DNA of 64,000 bases from Flavobacteriales bacterium (GCA_016712535.1 JADJQW010000003.1:327001-391000), one strand, 5' to 3'. Shown: positions 45,225 to 54,140, numbered from the stretch's first letter. Notes: generated by a model from the letters alone, not told the origin. Translations and numbers: made by a program.

Positions 45225-45943
45225 GCGAAACCGTTGATATCCTCTGCATCACAGCGCATCCCGACGATGCCGAGATATCCATGGCAGGAACCATCCTGCT
45301 GCATGTGGCCCTTGGTCATCGCGTGGGCCTGGTCGAGCTCACGGCGGGTGAACTGGGCACACGGGGCACACCTGCCCTGCGTGCGCAGGAAGCCGAATCG
45401 GCGCGTCAGGTGCTCGGGGCCGGCTTCAGGTACCAGCTAGGGCTGAGCGACGGATTCTTCCGCGCCGACCACGGGAGCCTGCTGGCGGCAGTGGCATCCA
45501 TTCGCAGGCATCGGCCGAGGGTGGTGCTCACCAATGCGCGGATAGATAGGCATCCCGATCACGGCCGCGCCGCAGACCTGGTCGCCGAAGCTTGTTTCCT
45601 CAGCGGCTTGCGGCGCATCGAGACCAGTCACGAAGGAGTTGCCCAAGAGGCGTGGCGACCCACCACGGTACTGCATGCCGTCCAGGACCGGTGGGTCGAT
45701 CCCGATATCGTCTTCGACATCACGCCATTCTGGGAGAAGAAGCTGGAAGCGCTCAAGTGCTTCTCCTCGCAGTTCCATGACCCGGCCAGTCGGGAGCCGA
45801 GCAGCCCGATCGCCCGTGCGGATTTCCTTCCCTTCCTCGAAGGGCGTGCGCGCGAGATGGGACGCTTGCTCATGGTCACCTACGGTGAGGGCTTTTGCGC
45901 AGCGCGGCCACCGGGCATCCGCGACGTCATGCAGCTTGGCTGA
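45221..45943 (+). CDS. bshB1: Bacillithiol biosynthesis deacetylase BshB1
   Basis: A 240-aa PIG-L/LmbE-family zinc deacetylase. It removes acetyl from GlcNAc-malate, the second step of bacillithiol synthesis in the cytoplasm. Zinc ligand motifs: AHPDD (H13, D15, D16) and the second-site HPDH (111-114); the BshB1-typical TAGELGTRGTP (41-51) is exact. It overlaps the thiol peroxidase gene by 4 nt. Confidence 0.93.
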   Translation: MSETVDILCITAHPDDAEISMAGTILLHVALGHRVGLVELTAGELGTRGTPALRAQEAESARQVLGAGFRYQLGLSDGFFRADHGSLLAAVASIRRHRPRVVLTNARIDRHPDHGRAADLVAEACFLSGLRRIETSHEGVAQEAWRPTTVLHAVQDRWVDPDIVFDITPFWEKKLEALKCFSSQFHDPASREPSSPIARADFLPFLEGRAREMGRLLMVTYGEGFCAARPPGIRDVMQLG

Positions 45944-45946
45944 AGG

Positions 45947-47203
45947 CTACCGGCCCAAGAGTTTTCGAATCAAGGCCATCACGCGGTCACCGTCTTCTCC
46001 ATTCGGCAAGTAGTCCTTGAGGCCAGCACCGGAGATCCGATTGAACACGACGACTTGGTAGATCAGCGAGGCTGAATAGGCCACCGAAGCCGTGATGGCT
46101 GCTCCTTCCGCACCAAGGGCTGGGATGAGGGTGATGCCGAGGCCCGAGGTGATCAGGAGCGCGAGACCGGAACCGATCGTGTTGTGCCGCACCCTGCCCG
46201 TACCGCTCAAATAATGGCTCAATGCCTGCGATGCGGCCATGGCCAGCAGCCCGGGTGCAAGCAAAGCGACGAGCCTGCGTATGCCGATCGCCTCGGGGCC
46301 GAAAACCCAGGTGAATGCCGTTCCGGGCAGCAGCACAAGAAGGGAAACAGCAGCGACAGCTACAGCCACGGAGGCTTTCATCACCGTGAGCGTGAGGTCG
46401 CGTTGGCGCGTTGCCTCGTCCAGGTTGCTCACGCGCGCATAGAGCACGGTGCCCAAGCTCTTCGGTGCCAGCCAAGTGCTCTCAGCCAGCTGCGTGGTAA
46501 TGGCCCATAAGCCCAAAGGCGCGGCTCCATGGAATCGCTGCACCAGGAAATACGAGAGCCGATAATTGAGCAATTGCAGACCATTCGCAGCTTGGGCAGG
46601 CAGTCCTTGGCGCAGCATGGCCATGAAGGCCGCCGTTGGATCCGTGCGCGTCCCGGGCTGTCTGGAAAGCACAAGCGCGCTCAGCAAGGCCGTGCCGCCA
46701 TGGGCGATGTAGAGCGCTGCGATGTAGTCCACGAACGCCGGCCCTCCGACGCGGAGCAGGACGATGAAGGAGGCCACCAGCAAGAGCGTTCGGCCAAGCA
46801 TCAGGGCGTTGTGCTGCGCGAAGCGCTCGCGTCCGAGCAGGAGCGTGAGGTGAATGGTGCCGATGGCTTCCAGCAAGGCCAGCGCGGCGGCGTGCAGCCC
46901 GAGCCCTTCAGGAGAGAGGCCCAGCGGTTCCAGCAACAGGGCTGCCATGGCGCTCATGAGCAGTGCCCATCCGTAAGCGATCCAGCGGAGCGTGCGCGTG
47001 CCATGCCGGGGCTCCAAGTACACCAGCGCCCCGCCGCCAACGATGTTGATGGCCAGGATGACGAATGCGATGGCCAGCACCAGCAAGCTCATGCGACCCA
47101 CCTCTGCAAGGCCGAGCAGGTGGGCAGCCAGCGCAGCCACCATCAATTGGGCCGCTGCGACCGCTACGCGCGCGCCGATGGTGCCGATGGCCGCACGTCT
47201 CAT
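45947..47203 (-). CDS. Polysaccharide/oligosaccharide flippase (MOP superfamily, Wzx-like)
   Basis: A 418-aa protein with about 12 hydrophobic helices and an early basic N-terminus (MRRAAIGTIGARVAVAAAQL), a pattern typical of polysaccharide biosynthesis proteins that flip lipid-linked glycans across the inner membrane. Characteristic blocks are LQLLNYRLSYFLVQRF and LGLWAITTQLAESTWL. Last gene of an operon: its ATG overlaps the stop of the GINT-like gene (ATGA). Its substrate is probably the product of the two upstream genes. Convergent with bshB1, 3 nt between stops. Confidence 0.85.
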   Translation of the reverse strand: MRRAAIGTIGARVAVAAAQLMVAALAAHLLGLAEVGRMSLLVLAIAFVILAINIVGGGALVYLEPRHGTRTLRWIAYGWALLMSAMAALLLEPLGLSPEGLGLHAAALALLEAIGTIHLTLLLGRERFAQHNALMLGRTLLLVASFIVLLRVGGPAFVDYIAALYIAHGGTALLSALVLSRQPGTRTDPTAAFMAMLRQGLPAQAANGLQLLNYRLSYFLVQRFHGAAPLGLWAITTQLAESTWLAPKSLGTVLYARVSNLDEATRQRDLTLTVMKASVAVAVAAVSLLVLLPGTAFTWVFGPEAIGIRRLVALLAPGLLAMAASQALSHYLSGTGRVRHNTIGSGLALLITSGLGITLIPALGAEGAAITASVAYSASLIYQVVVFNRISGAGLKDYLPNGEDGDRVMALIRKLLGR

Positions 47204-48789
47204 GCTTCGTCGTCGTCTTCGGCGTGATGACGGCGCTTCTTCCGGCCGCTCTTGGCGTTCGCACGCTTGGCGGAGAGCACAGGGCTCCGCATCCCATCGA
47301 CCAGGGTGAATTCGCCGATCGCGCTTAGCGTGCGCACGCCCATGCCGTAGGCGGTGGCCGGGAATCCATCGACGCGGTGCACAGGCTCTTCAGAGAACCG
47401 TTCCGGATCGAGTTGCGTCACCCGGTTCAGCCAGACCCCGAGCTGCTCGGGATCAGAGGCGTCCAGCGCTGGCCTATAGAGCCGGCCATCATGCACGAAA
47501 GGCGTTCCTGCAGGCCTGGAATGCCGCGCATCGCATTTCACGGGCGAGCAGGCGTGCTCCTTGAACGGACCGAATGGCGAAGGTGCATGGAAGGCATGAA
47601 GCTGCGCGTCGGGCATCGGGTCGCGCGTGCCCATGAGCCACCACAGGCCACCATGCGCGAAGAGCGTTGGCGCGTGCAGGGAATGGCCCAGCAATACAGG
47701 CCCTTCATCGTAGCCATCGTTGGCCTTGTTCACGGGCAGCAGCAGCACCTCACCGCGCTTGAAATCGCATAGCAGCGAGTGCGCCTTGCCATCGATGGCA
47801 AGCGTGAACGGATAGCGCGCGTCCTCGAAGCCATCGTGCATCGTGCGCGACCGCTTCAGGATGTTATCGGGCTTGGGGCGCAACCGTGCGATCACGCCGC
47901 CATCGCCGCTCTCGCTGCTCTTGCGGTACACCGCATTCAATTCGCCATCGGCGTCGATGTAGCCGAAAGGCTCGAGCCGTGCCTTGCCCTTGGATGGACT
48001 GGGGAGCCATCGCACGTTGCGGCTGCCCCCTTCCTGCAAGAGCACATGGATGGGCTGATGGAGAAGGCCGATGTTCCATGCACCAGCCGGGCTGCTCACG
48101 TTCTGCGGTGGCCCGCCCGTTAGCCGGCGCCATTGATAGCGCAGCATGCTGAGCGCGCCGGGCAATGGGATCCGGCGAAGGGCGGTGGCGGGCTGCGCCG
48201 CTGGGGGCGCGGCATTGGCCACCCATGCACGCGCTGCATCCGCTGGCCATCTGGCCGCGATGTCAGCCATGCGGCGGGCCGTTGCAATCGGATCGGTCTC
48301 GGTGGGCAGATATCCCCCACGAAGCACCGATCCATCCGCAGCATCAGCGAGGTTCATGACGACGTGGCCATGCTGCAGCACCACCTCGCGCATGCCCGGG
48401 AGCACGTCATGCGGGCTGGTCCCATCGCCATTCCGGTAACACCAGCAACGGCCAGGCTGCGCCCAAGGCCCGCTAGCCGGCGATGCGGCGTCACCGAGCA
48501 GCAGCAGAACATCGGCATCGGCGGGGACCTCCTTCAGTTCTGCCAGGCCGGTATCGCGAAGGCCATGGCGCATGGTCGAGAGCAGCTCGTTGGCTTCCGC
48601 TTCCCGCTCCAAGCGACGAAAGCGCCCATGGGTCCACTTCTCATGAAAGTCCGAGGGCCTGACCTCACGCGCTGAAGACCAGCCAAGGAGCTCAACGCCG
48701 CGCACGGCACGCAATCTCCGGATGCACTCCGCTTCCCATGCGCGCAGGCCGTTGCCGGCGATGCAGAATATGCGGATCTCAATGGGCAT
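47200..48789 (-). CDS. GINT1-N-like propeller protein with formyltransferase-like N-terminus
   Basis: About 529 aa. Residues 1-200 look like a truncated formyltransferase or glycosyltransferase-type alpha/beta domain (IEIRIFCIAGNGLRAWEAEC; DADVLLLLGD; HDVLPGMREVVLQHGHVVMN). From about residue 230 a propeller-type region begins (AWNIGLLHQPIHVLLQEG; PLLFAH-like HAPTLFAHGGLWWLMG; AGTPFVHDGRLYRPALDAS) resembling the N-terminal domain of glucosamine inositolphosphorylceramide transferase. The C-terminus is an odd mixed-charge tail (SGRKKRRHHAEDDDEA). In an operon with a GT4 transferase and a flippase, so glycan or glycolipid assembly is likely. The family call is tentative. Confidence 0.55.
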   Translation of the reverse strand: MPIEIRIFCIAGNGLRAWEAECIRRLRAVRGVELLGWSSAREVRPSDFHEKWTHGRFRRLEREAEANELLSTMRHGLRDTGLAELKEVPADADVLLLLGDAASPASGPWAQPGRCWCYRNGDGTSPHDVLPGMREVVLQHGHVVMNLADAADGSVLRGGYLPTETDPIATARRMADIAARWPADAARAWVANAAPPAAQPATALRRIPLPGALSMLRYQWRRLTGGPPQNVSSPAGAWNIGLLHQPIHVLLQEGGSRNVRWLPSPSKGKARLEPFGYIDADGELNAVYRKSSESGDGGVIARLRPKPDNILKRSRTMHDGFEDARYPFTLAIDGKAHSLLCDFKRGEVLLLPVNKANDGYDEGPVLLGHSLHAPTLFAHGGLWWLMGTRDPMPDAQLHAFHAPSPFGPFKEHACSPVKCDARHSRPAGTPFVHDGRLYRPALDASDPEQLGVWLNRVTQLDPERFSEEPVHRVDGFPATAYGMGVRTLSAIGEFTLVDGMRSPVLSAKRANAKSGRKKRRHHAEDDDEA

Positions 48790-49939
48790 GGAGGCAGATG
48801 GCTTGTTCATACACTTGGCAGAAGGCACGCCCGACGGCCGCAGGGCTGAACCGCTCGCTCACGGTGTCGCGGATCCGCCCAGGGTCGAATCCCGCTTCGG
48901 ATCGCATGAGCTTGACCATGGCTTCGGCGAGCGCGCCGTCATCACGAGGCTCGATCAGGATCCCGTTCACCTCGGTGATGAATGCTTGCGGCCCTCCGCA
49001 GCGCGTTGCGATCACCGGCTTGCCTTGGGCCAGCGCTTCGCCGGTGACCACGCTGAAGGTCTCCACGTTGCTATTCACCACCACGGCAAAGGCCTCGGCT
49101 GTTCGGTCAAGCGCTTCAGTGTTCGGCACCCGCCCGAGGAAATGCACATGATGCATGAGGCCAAGGTCGTGAACGATCCCTTTCAGCCGCTCGCGGTCGG
49201 GCCCATCACCAACGATGGTCAGGTGCGCGCGATCATCATGGCTGCGTGCAATGGCAAGGGCGCGCAGCACGCCGCTGATGTTCTTGGTGCGGTCCACAAG
49301 GTCCGCGACCACAAGGAAATGACCAACGGAGCCAACAGCAGGGAGGGGCCGGTCGAGGCCGGGGACCACATTGGGCACCACGGTGCACGCGGTGCAAAGC
49401 CCATGCGCGCGCATCGCCTCACCCAAGTGCGCGGAGACCGCTGTGACCATTGCCGCGCGGCGGAAGAGGAAGCGATTGAGGCGGTGGAAGAGGAAGGACT
49501 TGCGCGCGTACGTGCCGTCGATGTACTCGCTGCTCTGCTCGCTCAGCACCAAGGGAACGCGCTGACCTTGTGCTAGGCGCCAGGCGAACAGCGCAGGCCG
49601 AACCATGATATAGGCATGCAGCAGATCGGGCCTGCCGCGCTCGCTCATTACACGCGCCCAACCGCGGCTGGCCGCCCGCCAATAGCGGATGAGGTTCACG
49701 GCCTTGCGGATCGGCGCGAAGCCGATGGTGCTGGCCCGGAACCGGATGGCGAGTTCCCAGGCGCCTTCATCGTCGCGCAGTTCCTGCTCCTCATCCGCAT
49801 CAAGGCCGCGCACCGCCTCGATATGGAGCACGCTCATGCGAACGAAGGCGCTCGCCGCCAGCGCCTGCTTGCGGATGAAGTCGCCCAGTTGGGGGTCGTT
49901 GCGGCCAGGATACCACTTGGGCAGCAGGAGCACGTGCAT
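48779..49939 (-). CDS. Glycosyltransferase family 4
   Basis: A 386-aa GT-B retaining glycosyltransferase. The N-terminal nucleotide-fold start is HVLLLPKWYPGRNDPQLGDF, and the C-terminal domain has VGDGPDRERLKGI, the EX7E motif (ETFSVVTGE within NSNVETFSVVTGEALAQG) and the usual PVIATRCGGPQ. It transfers a sugar from a nucleotide donor to a lipid or glycan in the cytoplasm. First gene of the operon; it overlaps the GINT-like gene by 11 nt. Start at MHVLLLP (49939); a minus-strand TACTTTG element lies 9 nt upstream. Confidence 0.92.
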   Translation of the reverse strand: MHVLLLPKWYPGRNDPQLGDFIRKQALAASAFVRMSVLHIEAVRGLDADEEQELRDDEGAWELAIRFRASTIGFAPIRKAVNLIRYWRAASRGWARVMSERGRPDLLHAYIMVRPALFAWRLAQGQRVPLVLSEQSSEYIDGTYARKSFLFHRLNRFLFRRAAMVTAVSAHLGEAMRAHGLCTACTVVPNVVPGLDRPLPAVGSVGHFLVVADLVDRTKNISGVLRALAIARSHDDRAHLTIVGDGPDRERLKGIVHDLGLMHHVHFLGRVPNTEALDRTAEAFAVVVNSNVETFSVVTGEALAQGKPVIATRCGGPQAFITEVNGILIEPRDDGALAEAMVKLMRSEAGFDPGRIRDTVSERFSPAAVGRAFCQVYEQAICLHAH

Positions 49940-49988
49940 GGGTTGCGGCAAAGTACGTGGCGCCAATAACGCGAGCGCGGGCTCCGGC

Positions 49989-49996
49989 TATATTTG
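49989..49996 (+). promoter_or_regulatory. Consensus -7 box of the tRNA-His gene
   Basis: TATATTTG, an exact match to TAnnTTTG, followed by CGGCCCA. It lies 44 nt before the tRNA, giving a short 5' leader. The same trailing sequence (GCGGCCC) follows the boxes before rpsF and tRNA-Val. Confidence 0.6.
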
Positions 49997-50040
49997 CGGC
50001 CCATCCGGGAACGGAAGGTGCCGGAGCGATCCGGAAACGC

Positions 50041-50115
50041 GGTGGTTGTAGCTCAGTTGGTTAGAGCGCCGGATTGTGGTTCCGGAGGTCGCCGGTTCAA
50101 GCCCGGTCTACCACC
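50041..50115 (+). tRNA. tRNA-His (GTG anticodon)
   Basis: Cloverleaf with D arm GCTC/GAGC, anticodon stem CCGGA/TCCGG with loop TTGTGGT (anticodon GTG), T arm with GTTCAAGC, and C as discriminator, as required for tRNA-His; G-1 is encoded at 50041. The acceptor stem has a U6-U67 mismatch. CCA is not encoded. Confidence 0.93.
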
Positions 50116-50127
50116 CGAAAGAAGAAG

Positions 50128-50154
50128 GAGCGCCGCGAGGCGCTCTTTCGTTTT
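50128..50154 (+). terminator. Intrinsic terminator after tRNA-His
   Basis: Stem GAGCGCC, loop GCGA, stem GGCGCTC, followed by TTTCGTTTT. It starts 12 nt after the tRNA. Confidence 0.85.
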
Positions 50155-50198
50155 CCGGGAATCCCAGGCCAAGGGCTCCACTTGTTCACGAGCCGCCC

Positions 50199-51200
50199 TC
50201 AGGCCCGGTGCTTCGCATTCCCGAGCACCGACTGGAGGTTCCATTCGATCCGCCGCTGCACGGGGGCCTTGCGATGCGGGCAATCGGCCAAAGCGCATAC
50301 TCCGCAACTTGCAGGCACGCAGGGGTCCATGTGGATGAAGAGCTCCACCTCACGGGCGAAGGACGTTGCACCGGAGGCAGCCCTCGCATTGACCAATCGC
50401 TCAATCGCTGCGATCTCGTCATGTGCTTGTTCAAGGGTCCAATACCACGGGAGCGTGGCGTGGCAGTCGATGTGCAGCACGCTGCCGTACTTGATCATGC
50501 GGAAATTGTGGAGGTCAACCCATTGCGGACGTCGGGCGGACTCGAGCCGGGCGATCACCTCGGCGGCAAGGCCCAGGTCGGCTTCATCCATGATGCCGGC
50601 AACCGACCGGCGGAAGATGCGCAGCCCGGTGATGATGATGTACACGGCGAAGCCGATGGCCAGCACCTGATCGAGCCATAGCAGGCCCGTGATGCCGATG
50701 AGGGCAAGCCCTGCCAGCATCGCCAGGGTGCTCCACGCATCGCTGAGCAGGTGGGCCCCGCTGGCTTCCATGGTGATGGAACGCGATTGCCGTCCACGAC
50801 GCCGCAATGCCAGGCCCATGGCCAGGTTCATGGCTCCTGCCACGGCCGTGAGCACGATGCCGGTGCTGAGCGAATGCAGGTGCTGCTCATGGAGCAGGGC
50901 GCTGATGGCCCTCCAGATGATGAGGCCTCCCGCCACCACGACCAATCCGCCTTCGATGCCTGCGCTGATGAACTCCACCTTGCCGTGCCCGTACGGGTGC
51001 TCGCGGTCGCGCGGCTTGGCAGCCAGAACTAGGCTGTACAGCGCGAAGGCCCCGGCCACCACATTCACGATGCTCTCCAGCGCGTCGCTGAGGATGGCAT
51101 TGCTGTGCGTGAGCCACCAAGCCATGAATTTGATCGCCATCAGGGCCGCGCCCGCGCTGAGGACCACGGCTTGCAAACGGATATCGCTTCGTGCGTGCAC
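50199..51200 (-). CDS. Cation diffusion facilitator metal exporter with Cys-rich tail
   Basis: A 333-aa CDF transporter that exports divalent metals (Zn, Co, Fe or Mn) by proton exchange. Six helices are visible. Metal-site motifs are SDALESIVN in helix 2 and HLLSDAWST in helix 5, with DREHPYGHGKVEF between. The cytoplasmic domain ends with a Cys cluster (DPCVPASCGVCALADCPHR) that probably binds zinc. The start is GTG at 51200; a TAAACTTG box ends 4 nt before it. The metal cannot be fixed from sequence. Confidence 0.92.
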   Translation of the reverse strand: MHARSDIRLQAVVLSAGAALMAIKFMAWWLTHSNAILSDALESIVNVVAGAFALYSLVLAAKPRDREHPYGHGKVEFISAGIEGGLVVVAGGLIIWRAISALLHEQHLHSLSTGIVLTAVAGAMNLAMGLALRRRGRQSRSITMEASGAHLLSDAWSTLAMLAGLALIGITGLLWLDQVLAIGFAVYIIITGLRIFRRSVAGIMDEADLGLAAEVIARLESARRPQWVDLHNFRMIKYGSVLHIDCHATLPWYWTLEQAHDEIAAIERLVNARAASGATSFAREVELFIHMDPCVPASCGVCALADCPHRKAPVQRRIEWNLQSVLGNAKHRA

Positions 51201-51204
51201 GGAA

Positions 51205-51212
51205 CAAGTTTA
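51205..51212 (-). promoter_or_regulatory. -7 promoter box, leaderless-type
   Basis: Minus-strand TAAACTTG, identical to the box at 7394, ends 4 nt before the CDF GTG start. A TTG lies 22 nt further upstream. Confidence 0.5.
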
Positions 51213-51268
51213 ACCGTGCGCGTTCAGCAACGGGCAAGCAGTGATCATGGAGGTCATTGATCACGCCG

Positions 51269-51276
51269 TAATCTTG
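51269..51276 (+). promoter_or_regulatory. -7 box candidate of the first nhaD-like gene
   Basis: TAATCTTG, one mismatch to TAnnTTTG, followed by CCGCC; 21 nt before the ATG at 51298. Confidence 0.35.
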
Positions 51277-51297
51277 CCGCCGAAAAACCGCCCTTGC

Positions 51298-52614
51298 ATG
51301 TTCATGCTCATGGCCATCGTGTTCGTGATCGGCTACTTCGCCATTGCGCTGGAGCATCCGCTGCGGATCAACAAGGCCGCAAGCGCCATCCTCACGGGCG
51401 CGGTGGTCTGGACCATCCTTCTCCTTGGCCGCGAGGCCATCTTCCATGGCGACCCGGCCCACGCGGACCATGCTGGCCTTAATGCGCACCTTCTGCATCA
51501 CCTGGGTGATATCGGCAGCATACTGTTCTTCCTGATGGGCGCCATGACGATCGTGGAGCTGGTGGATGTGCATGAGGGTTTCCGCGTGATCACCGACCGC
51601 ATCAGTGCAACGAAGAAGACGCAGCTGCTCTGGATCGTCAGCATCATCACGTTCTTCCTGAGCGCCGCGCTCGATAACCTCACCACCACCATCGTCATGT
51701 GCGCCTTGCTGCGCAAGCTGATCAAGGACAAGGAGACGCTCTGGGTCTTCGCTGGCATGGTGATCATCGCGGCCAATGCGGGCGGGGCATGGAGCCCCAT
51801 CGGCGATGTCACCACGATCATGCTCTGGGTGAAAGGCCAGGTGACCACGGTGAACATCATGGTGAAGCTGCTCATCCCCAGCCTGGTCTGCCTGTTGCTT
51901 CCGCTTCTTTGGATCGGCCGCACGCTGAAGGGCCATGTGGAGCGGCCGGATTCAGTGATCGACCAAGGGCATCACGGCCTTCACGGCAATGGCGTTACAC
52001 CGAGCGAGCGCACCGTGGTCTTCATCCTTGGCGTGGGCGCATTGCTCTTCGTGCCGGTGTTCAAGGCTGTCACGCACCTGCCTCCCTTCATGGGCATCAT
52101 GCTCGGCCTGGGCATCCTCTGGGTGTACACGGAGATGATCCATATGCGCCACGGCGTCGATCAGCGGGGCCATTTGATGGTGACATCCGTATTGCGCCGG
52201 ATCGACCTGCCCAGCGTGCTCTTCTTCCTGGGCATCCTGGTGGCGGTATCGGGCCTGCAGGTGGCGGGGCATCTTACGCTGATGGCGGAAACACTGGATC
52301 GCACTTTGGGCAATGTCTTCTTGATCAATGGGGCCATCGGGATGCTCTCGGCCGTGGTGGACAATGTGCCGCTGGTGGCGGCTGCCCAAGGCATGTACCC
52401 GATGACGCAGTTCCCGCCCGACCACATCTTCTGGGAATTGCTCGCCTTGTGCGCAGGCACCGGCGGAAGCATGCTCATCATCGGGTCTGCCGCAGGCGTG
52501 GCCGCCATGGGCATCATGCACATCGATTTCATCTGGTATTTCAAGCGGATCGCGCTTCCTGCGGCCATCGGCTACGTGGGGGCCATCCTGTGCTTCTGGC
52601 TGCTCTGGTCCTGA
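51298..52614 (+). CDS. NhaD-type Na+/H+ antiporter, copy 1
   Basis: A 438-aa ion-transporter-superfamily protein with about 12 helices. NhaD features: an opening MAIVFVIGYFAIALEHPLRI, FFLSAALDNLTTTIVMCALL, the ANAGGAWSPIGDVTTIMLW signature and AVVDNVPLVAA near the C-terminus, which carry conserved Asp/Asn residues of the transport site. It exports Na+ or Li+ in exchange for protons. The frame is open from a GTG at 51241, but MFMLMAIVF (51298) fits the family. A paralogue follows after 96 nt. Confidence 0.9.
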   Translation: MFMLMAIVFVIGYFAIALEHPLRINKAASAILTGAVVWTILLLGREAIFHGDPAHADHAGLNAHLLHHLGDIGSILFFLMGAMTIVELVDVHEGFRVITDRISATKKTQLLWIVSIITFFLSAALDNLTTTIVMCALLRKLIKDKETLWVFAGMVIIAANAGGAWSPIGDVTTIMLWVKGQVTTVNIMVKLLIPSLVCLLLPLLWIGRTLKGHVERPDSVIDQGHHGLHGNGVTPSERTVVFILGVGALLFVPVFKAVTHLPPFMGIMLGLGILWVYTEMIHMRHGVDQRGHLMVTSVLRRIDLPSVLFFLGILVAVSGLQVAGHLTLMAETLDRTLGNVFLINGAIGMLSAVVDNVPLVAAAQGMYPMTQFPPDHIFWELLALCAGTGGSMLIIGSAAGVAAMGIMHIDFIWYFKRIALPAAIGYVGAILCFWLLWS

Positions 52615-52682
52615 GACAGGCCATCAACAACCTGCGGTAAGTATCCGAAGGCGAAGGAGATCGCCAACGGCGTTCCAACGCG

Positions 52683-52690
52683 CACATTTG
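52683..52690 (+). promoter_or_regulatory. -7 box candidate of the second nhaD-like gene
   Basis: CACATTTG followed by CCGCACC, 20 nt before the ATG. It suggests the two antiporter copies have separate promoters of the same layout. Confidence 0.35.
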
Positions 52691-52710
52691 CCGCACCAAC
52701 CCCCTCGCTC

Positions 52711-54018
52711 ATGTACATGCTTATCGGAATCGTCTTCATTGTGGGCTACTTGGGCATCGCGCTCGAACACCCGCTGCGCATCAACAAGGCCGCGACCGCG
52801 CTGCTCACCGGCGTCCTTGTCTGGGTGCTGTTGATGGTCGGTCAGCACGATCTCTTCGGGGCCACCGTTGGGCATGCCGGAACGGAAGGGCTCATCGAGG
52901 AGCTCATGCATCACCTCGGTGATATCGCGAGCATCCTGTTCTTCCTCATGGGCGCCATGACCATCGTGGAACTGGTGGACGCTCACGAGGGGTTCCGGGT
53001 GATCACGGACCGGATCAAAGGCACCAACAAGGTGACCCTGATGTGGGTCCTGAGCATCATCACCTTCTTCCTGAGCGCCGCATTGGATAACATGACCACC
53101 GCGATCGTGATGTGCGCGCTGCTGCGCAAGCTCATCAAGGACAAGAATGACCTGTGGACGTTCGCGGGCATGGTGATCATCGCGGCCAACGCCGGTGGCG
53201 CGTGGAGCCCCATCGGCGATGTGACCACCATCATGCTTTGGATCGGCGGCCAGGTGACCACGGGGAACATCATCGCCAAGCTCATCGTGCCCAGCCTCGT
53301 GTGCCTCGTGCTGCCGCTGATCTGGTTCACCTTCACGTTCAAGGGTACGATCCAACGACCCGATGCACTGGCCGAGGACAATCCCGGGCACAAAGCCGTT
53401 TCGCGAGGCAAACAGCAACTCGTTTTCGTGCTGGGCCTGGTGGCTCTTCTTGGCGTGCCGCTTTTCAAGACGTACACGCATCTGCCGCCCTACATGGGCA
53501 TCCTGCTCGGCCTCAGCATCCTGTGGATCGTGACCGAGATCATGCACATGAACACCATTGAGACCGACAAGGGGCACCTGCTCGTGACCTCGGTGCTGCG
53601 ACGCATCGATGTGCCCAGCGTGCTGTTCTTCCTTGGCATCCTCACTGCGGTATCAGGTCTTCAGGTTGCGGGCCACCTTACTGATACGGCCCATCTGCTC
53701 GACGCCAAGCTGGGTAGCATTTACGCGGTGAACACAGTGATTGGCATGCTGAGCGCGGTGGTGGACAATGTCCCGCTCGTCGCCGCGGCGATGGGCATGT
53801 ACCCGATGGAGCAGTTCCCAGTGGACCATCCTTTCTGGGAGCTGCTCGCTTACTGCGCAGGCACCGGAGGCAGCATCCTCATCATCGGATCGGCGGCCGG
53901 GGTGGCTACCATGGGCATTCTGGGCATTGACTTCCTGTGGTATGTACGGCGGATGGCCTTTCCAGCCGCGCTGGGCTATTTCGGAGGCATCATCGCTTTC
54001 TGGCTCATGTGGCATTGA
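52711..54018 (+). CDS. NhaD-type Na+/H+ antiporter, copy 2
   Basis: A 435-aa paralogue of the preceding gene, closely similar over the whole length: MLIGIVFIVGYLGIALEHPL, ALDNMTTAIVMCALLRKLIK, NAGGAWSPIGDVTTIMLW and AVVDNVPLVAAAMGMYPM. The main differences are in the loop after helix 2 (VGQHDLFGATVGHAGTEGL) and the central cytoplasmic loop (QRPDALAEDNPGHKA). It probably arose by tandem duplication and may differ in pH optimum or ion preference. Separate candidate promoter upstream. Confidence 0.9.
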   Translation: MYMLIGIVFIVGYLGIALEHPLRINKAATALLTGVLVWVLLMVGQHDLFGATVGHAGTEGLIEELMHHLGDIASILFFLMGAMTIVELVDAHEGFRVITDRIKGTNKVTLMWVLSIITFFLSAALDNMTTAIVMCALLRKLIKDKNDLWTFAGMVIIAANAGGAWSPIGDVTTIMLWIGGQVTTGNIIAKLIVPSLVCLVLPLIWFTFTFKGTIQRPDALAEDNPGHKAVSRGKQQLVFVLGLVALLGVPLFKTYTHLPPYMGILLGLSILWIVTEIMHMNTIETDKGHLLVTSVLRRIDVPSVLFFLGILTAVSGLQVAGHLTDTAHLLDAKLGSIYAVNTVIGMLSAVVDNVPLVAAAMGMYPMEQFPVDHPFWELLAYCAGTGGSILIIGSAAGVATMGILGIDFLWYVRRMAFPAALGYFGGIIAFWLMWH

Positions 54019-54140
54019 TGGCTGACCGTCAGTCAGTTGTACATTGAAGTGAGCCGTAGGGAACGGCTGCGCTGCTCGTTGGGTAGAGGCCCAAATGGTC
54101 CGTAAACCGGTCATTCAACCGAGTGTAAGGTTCTGCCCGC

